From Scytonema sp. RU_4_4 (GTDB lineage: Bacteria > Cyanobacteriota > Cyanobacteriia > Cyanobacteriales > Nostocaceae): 48,927 bases of DNA. The stretch is from the NCBI GenBank assembly GCA_012031965.1, contig JAAUSC010000026.1, positions 1 to 48,927 on the forward strand, read 5' to 3'. Below, piece after piece: positions 33,830-42,365 of the stretch; the stretch's first letter is position 1; every line of letters starts with the position of its first letter. Position numbers and translations under genes: made by a program. The notes beneath the pieces are model-generated. The model did no database searches. It saw nothing but the letters and a program-made list of their open reading frames with translations, and was not told where the DNA came from.

Positions 33830-34484
33830 GACTCAAAACTTATAAATCAGAATATACAGTTATCAATTTTGAGTTTTTGGAGGAATTGTGGGTTCTGAGT
33901 CGGAGTTTAAAGCCTCATCCCGCAAGTGGCGCGAAACTAAAATTGAAAAATTTCTTCCTTGCTGAAACTCTATCCCTTTATGGATGGAGTCCCAAGGTGT
34001 ATTCTGTGTTCTGCGTTCTGACTCCTTTTATTATTACTTGTTAAGCAGAAGTAGTTAGTGAACAAAGAGCACATCCATCAACTCAGTTTGCCCTTAAAAA
34101 TGTCAAAACTATCAGGCGCTTGGTCAGCAACATCATCTATATTTTTCTCTAGATAAATTTAATAGGGAGCAAAAAATTGAGGCAAAGGTCTGAGCTTAGA
34201 AGCTCAGCTGAGTTATTCTCTCATAGAGGAGAGTGAAATTTACTTACGCACTCACTGACAACCTCTAAATGAGGTTCATCTGTGACCAAGTTTTTTCAGC
34301 TACATTGACGGAATTGTAAAAAATAGGCTTTGCATGCTCAATGGATTTATGAGATAATTTTTTGATCTGACATAAAACTCAGTAAACACACTTAATTATT
34401 TTGTTTGCAAAGTATTAACTATTGTGACCAAATAGGGAATAATACTAGGAAAGTGTAGAAATTTAAACTACAACGAGTATTTGT
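33830..34484. other. Intergenic region with clustered stem-loops
   Basis: A 655-bp space without a supported gene. Its right half carries three hairpins (34190-34277, listed separately). A candidate -10-like TAATACT lies near 34440, before the DsbA-like gene. Confidence 0.4.
34190..34277. ncRNA. Three successive stem-loops upstream of dsbA-like gene
   Basis: CTGAGCTT-ag-AAGCTCAG (34190-34207), an imperfect TCTC/GGAGA hairpin near 34217-34232, and AACCTC-taaat-GAGGTT (34261-34277) follow one another. The cluster is 200 nt from the next start codon. It may be a small RNA or leader; there is no clear promoter or T-run to prove it. Confidence 0.3.
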
Positions 34485-35258
34485 ATGCATGCATTCTCTT
34501 GTAGGTTCGGAAAACGACTTCAGTGGCTGTGTTGCTTAGCTGCACTTTGCTTGGTTTGTCTGGTTATGGGTTGGTCACTTCCTGCAGATGCAGCGAACCG
34601 TATCAGTCCGCAATTAGAACAGCAAATCTTACAAGTTATGCGGGAACATCCGGAAGTCATCGTCGAATCAGTACAAAAGTACCAACAAAAGCAACAAGCA
34701 CAGATACAGCAAGCACAGCAAACATTTGTGCGTCAAATGAAAACCAACCCCCAAGAGGTTATTGGTCAGTCTCCCACGATTGGATCGAGTGAGTTAAAGG
34801 TTTTACTGGTAGAATTTTCTGATTTTCAATGTCCTTACTGTGCTCAAGTGCATGAAACCTTAAAACAGTTTATGGCAAAGCATAAGGATGAGGTCACCTT
34901 GATTTACAAACATTTTCCTCTAACACCTATTCATACTCAAGCAATGCCAGCAGCAACAGCTGCTTGGGCTGCACAACAACAAGGTAAATTTTGGGAGTAC
35001 CAAGACGCACTCTTTACTCATCAAAAACAACTTGGTGAGTCGTTATATTCAGATATTGCCAAAAATCTAAACTTGGATCTTGAAAAGTTTCAACGCGAAC
35101 GCCTCCTTGCTGACACTGCAATTGACAAAGATAGACAGCTTGCTCAGAGGTTGGGACTTTCTGGCACCCCCTTCTTTGTGATGAATGGTGAAACTTTATC
35201 CGGTGCATTGCAGCTATCTGATATGGAAAATGCATTGAGCCATTTTCAGTCGTTTTAA
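34485..35258 (+). CDS. DsbA-family periplasmic thiol oxidoreductase
   Basis: A 257-residue exported thioredoxin-fold protein. A signal sequence (LCCLAALCLVCLVMGWSLPA, cut after ADA) precedes a Gln-rich helical linker (YQQKQQAQIQQAQQTFVRQM) and the catalytic domain. The domain has VEFSDFQCPYCAQVHETLKQ with the CPYC active site, HFPLTPIHTQAMPAATAAWA and the cis-Pro loop LSGTPFFVMNG. This is the BdbD/DsbA-like class that makes disulfides in exported proteins. In cyanobacteria the partner is usually a VKOR-type protein, which is not in the window. The following CAP-domain protein is exported but has few Cys, so a direct link is not implied. Confidence 0.9.
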   Translation: MHAFSCRFGKRLQWLCCLAALCLVCLVMGWSLPADAANRISPQLEQQILQVMREHPEVIVESVQKYQQKQQAQIQQAQQTFVRQMKTNPQEVIGQSPTIGSSELKVLLVEFSDFQCPYCAQVHETLKQFMAKHKDEVTLIYKHFPLTPIHTQAMPAATAAWAAQQQGKFWEYQDALFTHQKQLGESLYSDIAKNLNLDLEKFQRERLLADTAIDKDRQLAQRLGLSGTPFFVMNGETLSGALQLSDMENALSHFQSF

Positions 35259-35509
35259 GTATTCATCAGATATCGCTTCGTATACAAAAAAGTATACGTA
35301 AGCTTCTGCATCATAAAGTTATCGTTCACTATCGTTCACAATGCCTACTTAGCTAAGCTCACTGTTTATTGTCTTTAGTTTGCAAGGTTACATAAGGATG
35401 CAAATGCACATATTTTTAAAGTGCTTATTTATATCAAACTCTTTGGTAAACATGAGCAAAACGCGATGCATCCCAAACAACCCTATTAACTCTCGGTGGA
35501 ACAGAAATC

Positions 35510-36268
35510 ATGAGGTCACTAATGCGTCGCAGTGGATTGAGTGTGTTTTTCCCTATCGCCCTGATCGCAAATTGCAGTTCTCAAGTATTAATGCCTAGCC
35601 TAGCTGTGGCAGAATATGCACGGAATGTTGCTCCCACTGAAGTCCAAGAAGCTTATTCTACTGGAGCGACACAGGTCAGTTACCTGTCTCTATTAGAACA
35701 ACAAGTCATTCATGAAATGAACAAGATACGGACAAATCCCAAGGCATACATCTCTGTCTTGGAAAACTATAAACAGCGCTTTCAAGGTACACGAGTTAAA
35801 ATCTCTGATAAAGTCTTGATGCAAACAAAAGAAGGGCTATCAGCCGTTGATGAAGCAATTCAGTTTCTCCAATCAGTTAGTCCTATTGCAGCTTTAACGA
35901 CATCTAGGGGAATGTCTTTAGGTGCTAAAGATCATGTCAAAGATAATGGATCAAGAGGTACGACAGGTCACCAAGGTAGCGATGGTAGTAACCCATCTAC
36001 TCGCATCGACCGCTACGGAAATTGGCAATCTAGTGCTGGGGAAAATATCAGCTATGGTCCTAGTACGGCTCAGGATATTGTCATGCAATTAATTATTGAT
36101 GATGGAGTGCCGACTCGTAGTCATAGAAAAAACATTTTCAACCCCACTTTTAAAGTGGCTGGAGTTGCTCATGGGACTCACGCTAGATACAAAACAATGT
36201 GCGTGATTACTTATGCAGCAGGATATCAAGAGAAGGGAGTATCAGTTTCAGTCAGCGGTCGTCATTAA
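35510..36268 (+). CDS. CAP-domain (SCP/PR1) exported protein
   Basis: A 252-residue protein with a probable signal sequence ([20 protein letters not shown]). The CAP domain covers residues 55-245: [72 protein letters not shown] and [20 protein letters not shown] with the final VITYAAGY. The two His (in TGHQGSD and HRKNIF) and the Glu of GEN are those that bind metal in other CAP domains. The function in bacteria is generally unclear. A relic of a second copy with the same C-terminal sequence lies 200 bp downstream, so there was once a tandem pair. Confidence 0.85.
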   Translation: MRSLMRRSGLSVFFPIALIANCSSQVLMPSLAVAEYARNVAPTEVQEAYSTGATQVSYLSLLEQQVIHEMNKIRTNPKAYISVLENYKQRFQGTRVKISDKVLMQTKEGLSAVDEAIQFLQSVSPIAALTTSRGMSLGAKDHVKDNGSRGTTGHQGSDGSNPSTRIDRYGNWQSSAGENISYGPSTAQDIVMQLIIDDGVPTRSHRKNIFNPTFKVAGVAHGTHARYKTMCVITYAAGYQEKGVSVSVSGRH

Positions 36269-36535
36269 ACATCACTTTTTGGGTTGGCAATAGGGAATGC
36301 GGAATGGTTCTTTCCTATTCCCTATTACCAGACCAAACAAGTTACGTTTATTTGTCTAACCTGTTGGATGAAAACAGTGATCAGTTACCAATGAGCAATA
36401 ACTTGATAACTGCTTACTGATAACTGTTCACTGATTTAGTCATCTGGAAACCAGTCATAATTTCATGAATCTAATATATTTAATCCTGCTTTTAAGGTGG
36501 CGGGAGTTGCTTTTGGGATTCACTCCACATATAGG

Positions 36536-36807
36536 GTAGTCGCTAAAATGGCGTAAGTCGTAACAAACCGTAGTAATACGGACTACCCCAGATCACTCCT
36601 TTAAGCAAGAGTAGCCGTTATCTCTGAGTGTTAAAGTTCGTACCCTGGGATGTCGAATCAGCTTAGATTCAAGCCAGTCCCAGGCTCTACAACCCAGTAA
36701 TTAAACAGACGAATTTGTTCATTAGCGAGCGTCAGTGTTATTGGGAAAGTACCGGGAGATTAACTGATCGAGGCAAACATTACCAATGAGTTCCTAACAG
36801 GAATAAA
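36536..36807 (+). ncRNA. Predicted IscB omega-RNA region
   Basis: In IscB systems the guide-scaffold RNA is encoded upstream of iscB, and its guide is copied from the DNA just left of the element. This 272-nt space has no gene but strong structure. GGGTAGTC pairs with GACTACCC at the left end, with small hairpins inside (CGC/GCG, CGTagtaatACG). CCTGGGA and TCCCAGG enclose GAATC...GATTC (about 36646-36685). The predicted guide is the 16-20 nt ending at 36535, within the CAP relic (ends CCACATATAGG). Confidence 0.6.
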
Positions 36808-38067
36808 ATGCAAAACTACGTTTTCATTGTTGATGTAAACAAGCAACCACTAAACCCAATTCGCCCCAAGCGAGCAAGAACCCTGCTGATGCGTGGAAAA
36901 GCAGCAGTTCTAAGAATGTATCCCTTTACCCTCATACTAAAAACTGCTGTAGAGAATCCCGTATTAAGACCAGTAGAGTTAAAAATCGACCCTGGTAGCA
37001 AAGTAACGGGACTGGCTTTAGTACAAGATGGCTCAGTTGTATGGGGTGCAAATCTTGAGCATAGAGGCTCCGAAATCAAATCAGATTTAGAGTCTAGATC
37101 TGCTGTTAGGAGGTCAAGGAGAAACAGAAAGACTCGGTACAGAAAAGCACGTTTCTTGAACAGAAAACGCACTCTTAAGTGGCTCGCTCCGAGTCTGATG
37201 CACCGCGTCTTAACAATTGAGACATGGGTAAAAAGACTTTGTAGATATGTTCCAATAACGGGTATTGCAATGGAATTAGTAAGGTTTGACACTCAAGCTT
37301 TGCAAAACCCAGAAATAACCGGTCAGGAATACCAGCAAGGTGAGCTTTTTGGTTATGAAGTCAAAGAATACCTGTTAGCCAAGTGGGGCAGAAACTGTGT
37401 TTATTGTGGTAAGCAAGATGTCCCATTGCAGGTTGAACATATTCACCCAAAGTCCAATGGTGGTAGCGATAGAGTTAGTAACTTGACCATATCTTGTGCT
37501 CGCTGTAATCAAAACAAAGGGAGTAAGTCTATTGAAGACTTCCTAAAAAAGAAGCCGGATTTACTTCGCAAGATAAAAGCAGTACGATTAGCACCATTAA
37601 AAGATGCAGCAGCTGTCAACTCAACCCGTTGGGCATTGTACCAATCTTTGAAAAAGGTTTCTGGATTAAATGTCGCTACCAGTACCGGTGGTCGGACTAA
37701 GTACAACCGGATAAAAAACGGCTTCGATAAAGATCACTGGATCGATGCTTGTTGTGTTGGTGAATCTGGCGATAGAGTTGTTCTAAAGACCAAACAGCCA
37801 ATGATAATTAAATCAACGGGTGTCGGTTCCGGACGACAGATGACACGGACCAACAAATTCGGATTTCCCTGCGCTAAAGCTAAGCAGCGTTATCAGCATG
37901 GTTGGAAGACTGGCGATATTGCTCGTTTCATTGATGGGACAATCGGTCGCATAGTAGTTCAATCAGCATCCCGTTTAGAGATCCGCATAAACAAGCAGAG
38001 AATAGGTGGACTACTAAACTTGTTCAACAAACTCCACTCAGTAGATGGATATAATTATGCGTTCTGA
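36808..38067 (+). CDS. iscB: IscB RNA-guided nuclease (Cas9 ancestor family)
   Basis: A 419-residue IscB. The N-terminal PLMP-type domain is seen in NKQPLNPIRPKRARTLLMRG. RuvC-I is LKIDPGSKVTGLAL with Asp61. An arginine-rich bridge helix follows (RRSRRNRKTRYRKARFLNRK, 101-120). RuvC-II is IAMELVRFD with Glu156. The HNH domain has CVYC (197-200), QVEHIHPKSNGG with His211, and CARC (230-233). RuvC-III is DKDHWIDACCVG with His310 and Asp313. All catalytic residues appear intact. The C-terminal part (GDIARFIDGTIGRIVV) resembles the TAM-interacting region. It would cut DNA matching its omega-RNA guide. There is no frameshift or stop, so recent insertion or activity is plausible. Confidence 0.93.
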   Translation: MQNYVFIVDVNKQPLNPIRPKRARTLLMRGKAAVLRMYPFTLILKTAVENPVLRPVELKIDPGSKVTGLALVQDGSVVWGANLEHRGSEIKSDLESRSAVRRSRRNRKTRYRKARFLNRKRTLKWLAPSLMHRVLTIETWVKRLCRYVPITGIAMELVRFDTQALQNPEITGQEYQQGELFGYEVKEYLLAKWGRNCVYCGKQDVPLQVEHIHPKSNGGSDRVSNLTISCARCNQNKGSKSIEDFLKKKPDLLRKIKAVRLAPLKDAAAVNSTRWALYQSLKKVSGLNVATSTGGRTKYNRIKNGFDKDHWIDACCVGESGDRVVLKTKQPMIIKSTGVGSGRQMTRTNKFGFPCAKAKQRYQHGWKTGDIARFIDGTIGRIVVQSASRLEIRINKQRIGGLLNLFNKLHSVDGYNYAF

Positions 38068-38178
38068 TTTATCCCAAAATAATCCGTTGTACACCGTTTT
38101 TTGGCTATCTAATGACACGGCAGATGTGTGTGATTACTTATGCTGGAGGATATGTAGAAAAATCTTAAAGAACGAAGA

Positions 38179-39045
38179 ATGATAGACTCTCGCCATAATC
38201 CCAATACTAATACAGTGTCATCGGCTGTTGATCTCAACGTCTACGTTCAAGGTGAAGGCTTCCCAATTCTTTGTTTACACGGTCATCCTGGTTCTGGTTC
38301 CAGCCTTTGTGTTTTTACTAATCATCTATCAAAGCGCTTTCAAACTTTTGCTCCAGATTTGCGTGGATACGGCAAAAGTCGCTTTGATGGCAATTTTGAT
38401 ATGCGCGACCATTTGATTGACTTGGAAGCGCTTATAGACCGCTTTGGGATCACAAAATGTCTGGTGTTGGGTTGGTCGCTTGGTGGTATTTTAGGGATGG
38501 AATTAGCACTGCGCCGACCTGAGCGAGTCACTGGGTTAATTTTAGTAGCGACAGCTGCTCGACCTAGAGGCAATCATCCGCCTGTGAGTTGGCAAGATAA
38601 TCTTTACACTGGTGTTGCAGCGCTCTTGAGTTATATCAAACCAGATTGGCAGTGGAATATAGAAACTTTTGGCAAGCGATCGCTCTTTCGCTACCTGATT
38701 CAACAACACACTTCCACAGCTTACCGCTACATAGCAAAAGATGCAGTGTCAGCCTATTTACAAACTTCTGCTCCTGCAACTCGCGCTCTTTATTCCGCAA
38801 TTGGGGCTGGGTACAATCGACTAAGAGATTTAGAACAAATTGAGTGTCCTTGTTTGGTACTGGCTGGTGCGTGCGATCGCCACATCAGCGCTGACGCCAG
38901 CTTAGAAACATCTGAGTACCTTAAAGATTGCCAGTCACACTGTTATCCTAATACAGCTCATCTTTTCCCGTGGGAGATCCCTAATCAGGTATTGAGCGAC
39001 ATTGACTGTTGGCTTGAGAAAAACCAACAAGTGGTCAGTGTGTAG
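38179..39045 (+). CDS. Alpha/beta hydrolase
   Basis: A 288-residue alpha/beta-fold hydrolase. The oxyanion region is PILCLHGHPGSGSSLCVF, the DLRGYGKSR strand follows, the nucleophile elbow is LVLGWSLGGILGMELA with Ser, the acid is probably Asp in LVLAGACDRHISADASL, and the base His is in PNTAHLFPWEIP. There is no signal peptide, so it is cytoplasmic. The substrate cannot be inferred. It begins 10 bp after the CAP relic stop, a spacing that suggests it was once expressed with that CAP gene and may now rely on readthrough from the element or a new promoter. Confidence 0.85.
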   Translation: MIDSRHNPNTNTVSSAVDLNVYVQGEGFPILCLHGHPGSGSSLCVFTNHLSKRFQTFAPDLRGYGKSRFDGNFDMRDHLIDLEALIDRFGITKCLVLGWSLGGILGMELALRRPERVTGLILVATAARPRGNHPPVSWQDNLYTGVAALLSYIKPDWQWNIETFGKRSLFRYLIQQHTSTAYRYIAKDAVSAYLQTSAPATRALYSAIGAGYNRLRDLEQIECPCLVLAGACDRHISADASLETSEYLKDCQSHCYPNTAHLFPWEIPNQVLSDIDCWLEKNQQVVSV

Positions 39046-39065
39046 TTACGACTAAGCGTAACTAC
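39042..39065 (+). terminator. Hairpin at end of hydrolase gene
   Basis: GTAGTTACG-actaag-CGTAACTAC is a perfect 9-bp stem overlapping the stop codon of the hydrolase gene. There is no T-run; it may be a weak terminator or a 3' stabiliser. Confidence 0.45.
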
Positions 39066-39098
39066 GAAAGAGCCTTATCACTCGAAAAGAACTCACCA

Positions 39099-39279
39099 CA
39101 GTTATCAGTTATCAGTAAGTAGAACGACGTAAATAATTCACACTATGTCATTGCGAGTGAAACGGAGTGGAACGAAGCAATCACAGGGGTTTGAAGAACT
39201 TTACTTTCTGTTACATAGTTAGATTTATTTTCACCGACTTACTTAAACAGTGAATTGATAACTGATAACTGATAACTGA
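39099..39279. repeat. Inverted heptamer arrays around a dispersed repeat
   Basis: CAGTTATCAGTTATCAGT (39099-39116) faces three TGATAAC units (39256-39279), forming an inverted pair. Between them, near 39145-39182, lies TCATTGCGAGTG and GAAGCAATCAC, akin to the inner unit of the element at 15333-15474. Confidence 0.6.
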
Positions 39280-39295
39280 ATTCTCCTCAGTTTAA

Positions 39296-39598
39296 TTACA
39301 TTTGACCGCTAAAGATAGGCTGTACTTTGCGGTCAATCCTTTCCCCCAGGTCATCAGCAATCGTCAAAGCACTTGGTTTACAGCGCTTGACATCAATGAT
39401 AATTCCCTGCGCTCCTTCCTGTTCCAAATCTTCTACGTAGCCTTTGATCGCTGCTTTTGCATCAGCAGAACTGATAAACGGTCCAAAGTAGTAAGTGCAA
39501 CGGGGGTTTTGTGTTATGACTTCCACCCACCAAGCGAAGCCAAAGTTGTTGGATACGTTAATCAACAATTCCTTAAAGTTATTCCAAATGGTTTTCAT
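39296..39598 (-). CDS. DUF1816 protein
   Basis: About 100 residues from the ATG at 39598. It matches the cyanobacterial DUF1816 family in FGFAWWVEVITQNPRCTYYF, GPFISSADAKAAIKGYVEDL and VKRCKPSALTIADD. The domain is small and cytoplasmic. I recall it as a cyanobacterium-restricted family, some members of which carry CpcD-like linker domains, which hints at the phycobilisome, but no function is established. The frame could begin at a TTG four codons earlier (39610). It is downstream of rlmB on the same strand but 121 bp away. Confidence 0.82.
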   Translation of the reverse strand: MKTIWNNFKELLINVSNNFGFAWWVEVITQNPRCTYYFGPFISSADAKAAIKGYVEDLEQEGAQGIIIDVKRCKPSALTIADDLGERIDRKVQPIFSGQM

Positions 39599-39730
39599 GG
39601 TTCTCGTCAATTTCTAAATGTGGTACTTAAATGTGGTACTGGGTTCTAAATGGTATGCTGCTGGTTTTGATTGCTTTACATTTCTTTATACTCTGTTTAC
39701 TCTTCTTTTTTCAAAGAAAATTTTCGTAAT

Positions 39731-40684
39731 TTATCGTAATTTATCCAGATGTAGTGTATTTATCCAGCGATGACGATAAATTTCATAAAGAGCCATACCT
39801 GCTGCTACTGAGGCATTCAGGCTTGGAGTCTTACCTTGTAAGGGGATCGATACCAAAAAATCACAATGCCGTTGTGTTAAAATACTGAGACCTTCGCCTT
39901 CAGAACCAACTATCAAAACAATAGGGCCGTTAAATTTCACCGCATGCATAGGTTCACTTGCTTCTGTAGCAGTACCGTAAATCCAAAAGCCAGCAGCTTT
40001 GAGTTCTTCCAAAGCACGTTGCAAGTTCACCGCTCTAACCACGGGAAAGTTTTCTAAAGCACCAGCAGCCACTTTCATGACAGTAGAAGTGATACCAGAT
40101 GCTCTGCGTTGTGGGATCACCATTCCTTGAGCACCTAATGCCTCTGCAGTGCGAATAATTGCTCCCAAATTGTGGGGGTCAGTGATCCCATCAGCCACAA
40201 CAATCACAGGATCACTGACAGATTGTGCCTTTGCAATCAACTCATCCAAATCAATGTAAGCGTAGGGAGCAATTTGCGCCGCCACACCTTGGTGGTTTGC
40301 TTGCTCTGTAATTTGGTCTAAGCGCCTAGGCTCAACTTCGTCAATAATTGCGCCATTTTCCTTCGCTCGTAAAATCAGCGAATGAAAGCGGGGGTCGTAG
40401 CGGAGGCGGGAAGTAATCCAGATACGGTTCAAGTGGCGCTCATTTTCTAAAGCACTCAACACCGGATGACGACCGTAGATCAAATCTATATCTTCTGATT
40501 GCCCAGAAGAGGGAGATGAATCAGAGAATTTACGATGTGGGCGTGGGCTATCTCTTAAACCGTTGGCACCCTTTGGTCTGGGGTTGGGACTAAGATGAGG
40601 AATGACACGCTTTCCCTTCATTTTCAAGGGTTGCCCAATCTTGTGTTCGCCAGAAGTCTTAATTTTTCTTGGTTTATCTATCAT
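39731..40684 (-). CDS. rlmB: SpoU-family 23S rRNA Gm methyltransferase (RlmB-type)
   Basis: A 317-residue SPOUT methyltransferase that probably makes Gm2251 in 23S rRNA. The basic, disordered N-terminus (residues 1-65, [20 protein letters not shown]) precedes a substrate-binding domain ([20 protein letters not shown]) and the knotted domain. The three motifs are present: [32 protein letters not shown] as [14 protein letters not shown], and [20 protein letters not shown]. It lies 94 bp after mini-RNase III on the same strand. Both act on 23S rRNA, so a functional operon is likely. Confidence 0.92.
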   Translation of the reverse strand: MIDKPRKIKTSGEHKIGQPLKMKGKRVIPHLSPNPRPKGANGLRDSPRPHRKFSDSSPSSGQSEDIDLIYGRHPVLSALENERHLNRIWITSRLRYDPRFHSLILRAKENGAIIDEVEPRRLDQITEQANHQGVAAQIAPYAYIDLDELIAKAQSVSDPVIVVADGITDPHNLGAIIRTAEALGAQGMVIPQRRASGITSTVMKVAAGALENFPVVRAVNLQRALEELKAAGFWIYGTATEASEPMHAVKFNGPIVLIVGSEGEGLSILTQRHCDFLVSIPLQGKTPSLNASVAAGMALYEIYRHRWINTLHLDKLR

Positions 40685-40778
40685 GTGAGTTATTGGTAGA
40701 GCTTAATAGGTCAGCATTCTTGTTCTCTCAATTTACCGAACTAACTCTGCAAGTTTTGCTACTCGTGAATTTCATTTC

Positions 40779-41261
40779 TCACGACTTTTCTAAGTTGAGT
40801 TTTTCTAAAAGTTCGGTTAAGCGCTGAAAATCGGTAAGATACAGGTAGCCAAGTAAAGTTTCTAAACTCGTTGCTTGTTGATAAGTTGCGGGATCAACCC
40901 GTTTAGGGCGTCCTGTGGCAGCGTTGCGACCCCGTCGGACAATTTCTAATTCAGTGCTACTTAAATAAGGATACAGCGACTGCAACATTTTAGCTTGCGT
41001 CTCTGCTCTCACTTGTGCCACGACTAGATTATGGTATACTTTCGGTCGTCTTGGTGGTAACAGATAAAACATTCTAACGTATAGCTCACAAACTGCGTCT
41101 CCCAAATAAGCTAAAGCAGTAGGAGAAATTTGTTGCAGCTGTGCTTGTGAAATTTCTTGGAATAATTGCTCTCTGGTTGCCCTTAGTCGTTGATACCAAA
41201 CTAAATCCTGACTGGGAGTTTCATTTGAGCCATCTAGTGGGTCTTCCTCCTTTGATGTCAC
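40779..41261 (-). CDS. mrnC: Mini-ribonuclease III
   Basis: A 160-residue RNase III catalytic domain without the double-strand-RNA-binding domain, as in MrnC, which trims 23S rRNA ends. The signature is TALAYLGDAVCELYVRMFYL with the catalytic Asp, then RRGRNAATGRPKRVDPATYQ, ATSLETLLGYLYLT with the second acidic site, and RLTELLEKL. It is cytoplasmic. It is the first gene of a pair with rlmB, which modifies the same RNA. Cyanobacteria often carry both a full RNase III and such mini forms. Confidence 0.92.
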   Translation of the reverse strand: MTSKEEDPLDGSNETPSQDLVWYQRLRATREQLFQEISQAQLQQISPTALAYLGDAVCELYVRMFYLLPPRRPKVYHNLVVAQVRAETQAKMLQSLYPYLSSTELEIVRRGRNAATGRPKRVDPATYQQATSLETLLGYLYLTDFQRLTELLEKLNLEKS

Positions 41262-41706
41262 AAGTTCTTATTTCCTCGCAGGCTACATTAGGCAGGTCTA
41301 CCTAAGCATAATCAACGCTAAAAAATCTACATGCGAAACTTTATCTTTTTTTCAATTTTAGTTACCATTTCATATACTAAAAGCAATCGAGTATGAAGTG
41401 TGAAATCCAGATGAGTCTATGACTGTTGATCCAGGATTTCAAAGTAGGAATGCTTTTAAAGCCTTAAAGTATAAGGTGTAAGCTATAAAAAAAACCGCAG
41501 CATATTACCTTATTGTAGCATACAGCAAGCTGTCCTTTAGACTTCTACACGACTTGTCTTTCTCATCCTTACATATTTATACTTTACTTTCGTGCTTCAT
41601 ACTCCATGAGTTAACGTTATGCAAGATATTAAATTCTGATGGGATAATAATTAAGCTATCCAGATTGGGTTATCGGATAGCTATATGAAGCTCTCGGGTC
41701 AAGAAA
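41262..41706. other. Intergenic region, no gene seen
   Basis: A 445-bp AT-rich space with no supported gene. It should hold the promoter of mrnC and the terminator of the STAS gene, but no strong hairpin with a T-run was found. Confidence 0.45.
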
Positions 41707-42075
41707 TCAAGACGATTTGACGTTTTCTAGAGCCGCCTCAACAGATTGTTGTAGGGCGAGAAACTTCTCTAGGCGAACAAGTTTAACCGTCTGAGTGACA
41801 CGAGCATTAGTGACAATTTGCAAGGTACCAGACGAGTTTTGAGCCTGCTTGGCTAGCTGTACCAAAGCACCCAAGCCTGAGCTATCAACAAAATCGATTT
41901 GCGAGAGATCCAGAATAATGTGCTTTGGTCCCTCGTCAATCTTGCTCCCAAGAACCTTGCGAAATGTCGGTTCGGAAAAGGCGTCTAACAAACCTGTGAG
42001 GCGGAATAGCTGGCAGTTATCCCGGACTTCGCGAGTGCCTCTCAGGCTTACAGTTAGATTTAGTGGCTCAGCAAT
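41707..42075 (-). CDS. STAS-domain anti-sigma-factor antagonist, apparent ATT start
   Basis: A single STAS domain of about 122 residues. Such proteins bind anti-sigma factors until phosphorylated. Motifs are REVRDNCQLFRLTGLLDAFS, HIILDLSQIDFVDSSGLGAL with the phosphorylatable Ser pair, and QIVTNARVTQTVKLVRLEKF. The conserved N-terminus (PLNLTVSLRGTREVRDN) extends well upstream of the first TTG (41991). In that frame no ATG, GTG or TTG is found until a stop. GAGGAGGG stands just before ATT (42073-42075), so I place the start there. An overlapping ATG at 42087-42089 in another frame gives only 9 codons. The partner kinase/anti-sigma gene is not nearby. Confidence 0.8.
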   Translation of the reverse strand: MAEPLNLTVSLRGTREVRDNCQLFRLTGLLDAFSEPTFRKVLGSKIDEGPKHIILDLSQIDFVDSSGLGALVQLAKQAQNSSGTLQIVTNARVTQTVKLVRLEKFLALQQSVEAALENVKSS

Positions 42076-42126
42076 AATTCCCTCCTCATAAGTTATGATG
42101 AACGCTCCAGTATAGATGGTTTTAGC

Positions 42127-42365
42127 GTAGGTTGTCTACAATCTGCTGACAGGAAAGGGGGGGAGATAAGCGAGTAAGGGGTAGAGAGCGTAAGCGCAGC
42201 GTGTCCCTTGGCGACGAGAGCGAGCATTAAGGGAGCAGGGAAAAAAGAGTTAATGAACAATTATTTCTTTCCCCCAGCCTACGGCGACCTACGGTCCACT
42301 TCGTTAACGCTCCGCTAACATCCTCCTCATCTTCCTTATTCTCTTCTCTCCAACTTTCTCCATTT
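42127..42365. repeat. Dispersed repeat block before carA 3' end
   Basis: Low-complexity and repeat-derived sequence. GCGCAGCGTGTCCC at 42194-42207 matches the core of the 65-bp repeat at 3060-3124. A CATCCTCCTCATCTTCC phrase near 42319 resembles, in inverse, the linker DNA of the fusion gene at 46325-46350. There is no gene. Confidence 0.6.

Larger units (their letters stand above)
36536..38120 (+). mobile_element. IscB element (IS200/IS605-related), 1585 bp
   Basis: Both ends are fixed by the split CAP relic, with a 2-bp ambiguity because GG is shared by both junctions (36534-38118 is the alternative). There is no target duplication beyond that. The left end carries GGGTAGTC (36534-36541), which pairs with GACTACCC (36581-36588). 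The cargo is iscB only; no tnpA is present, so it would move by help from elsewhere. Confidence 0.85.
36464..38168 (+). pseudogene. Second CAP-domain gene relic, split by an IscB element
   Basis: The left piece (36464-36535) reads [20 protein letters not shown] then STYR. The right piece (38121-38168) reads QMCVITYAGGYVEKS-stop. Joined, they give STYRQMCVITYAGGY, which aligns without a gap to [15 protein letters not shown] of the intact CAP protein just upstream. The 5' part of this copy is missing: a stop lies at 36458-36460, and TGATAAC-type repeats precede it. The gene was therefore already, or later became, a 3' fragment. It is a good marker for the ends of the inserted element. Confidence 0.85.
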
